DNA of 5,956 bases, taken from positions 321-6,276 of the forward strand of contig DMQW01000365.1 in the NCBI GenBank assembly GCA_003455565.1. The letters are read 5' to 3'. The position numbers were made by a program, and so were the translations under genes. This document shows positions 5,775-5,956 of the stretch, one piece after another. Source of the stretch: Limisphaerales bacterium (GTDB taxonomy: Bacteria; Verrucomicrobiota; Verrucomicrobiia; Limisphaerales; UBA11358). Numbering within the stretch: the stretch's first letter is position 1; every line of letters starts with the position of its first letter. The notes below the pieces were generated by a model. The model saw only the letters and a program-made list of their open reading frames with translations. It was not told the DNA's origin and searched no databases.

Positions 5775-5956
5775 ATGAAGTATCTTTTAATTTGGATGGC
5801 GACGGCAATGGCTGTGTTTGGAGTCTATGGTCAAACCTCCCAGACGACTGTGGTGCCGGTGAAGGCTCAAGCTCCGACATACCTGTATGGCGGACAGGCA
5901 TCCTCCGTGGCAGGCGACATCCACAGGCAAAATGGAGATTTCTTTCCCTGGCGGGG
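5775..5956 (+). CDS. Secreted or envelope protein, N-terminal part (runs off the window)
   Basis: An open frame starts with ATG at 5775 and continues to the window edge without a stop (60 codons seen). The product begins with a classical Sec signal peptide: MKYLLIWMATAMAVFGVYG, that is a positive N-terminus, a hydrophobic core and a likely cleavage near VYG|Q. The mature part seen is Thr/Val/Gln-rich and then Gly-rich, with no recognisable domain yet. In-frame ATGs further upstream (5649, 5679 and 5727) would place a charged tail before the hydrophobic core; the 5775 start is preferred because it gives a well-shaped signal peptide. No Shine-Dalgarno sequence is seen, and the upstream sequence is AT-rich. 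The function is unknown. Codon use is less GC-rich than in the left part of the window. Confidence 0.7.
   Translation, partial: MKYLLIWMATAMAVFGVYGQTSQTTVVPVKAQAPTYLYGGQASSVAGDIHRQNGDFFPWR

Overview
The window looks like a chromosomal segment of a GC-rich bacterium, and a member of the Verrucomicrobiota/PVC group fits best. That placement is an inference from three things: GC-rich coding sequence that still uses many AAA/TTT runs, a lack of clear Shine-Dalgarno sequences, and short phased intergenic repeats. No taxonomic marker such as rRNA is present.

Layout. Positions 1-103 are non-coding and hold a perfect GC-rich hairpin (7-22). A PAP2-family membrane phosphatase gene lies on the plus strand (104-754) and converges, with a 3-nt gap, on a run of four minus-strand genes. 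In transcription order these are an aldo/keto reductase (4912-3929), a membrane-anchored signal peptide peptidase SppA of family S49 (3798-2620), uracil phosphoribosyltransferase Upp (2618-1995) and an M24 Xaa-Pro-type aminopeptidase (1891-758). sppA and upp are separated by one nucleotide (TAA-A-ATG) and are probably translationally coupled. The gaps AKR/sppA and upp/M24 each hold a structured repeat: period-6 GATTNN-type units at 3851-3924, and AATCTGCG units in inverted arms at 1900-1989.

From 4913 to 5111 there is an intergenic stretch with possible promoters. It is followed by a complete tRNA-Pro(GGG) gene with encoded CCA (5112-5189). The last part (5190-5774) has no intact gene. On the minus strand it carries what looks like a decayed C-terminal coding remnant (about 5258-5465). 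Further on there is a 10-bp tandem duplication (5631-5650) in a lower-GC stretch. At the right edge a secreted-protein gene begins (5775, partial), recognised by its signal peptide.

How the genes work together. Most of the window is housekeeping: envelope lipid-phosphate recycling (PAP2), clearance of signal peptides and membrane peptides (SppA), cytosolic hydrolysis of Xaa-Pro peptides (M24), pyrimidine salvage (Upp) and carbonyl reduction (AKR). SppA and the M24 enzyme could act in successive steps of peptide turnover, but that link is inferred only from gene order. The least conserved-looking part is the zone 3' of the tRNA. No integrase, transposase, CRISPR array or defence system is visible, and I find no convincing new multi-gene system.
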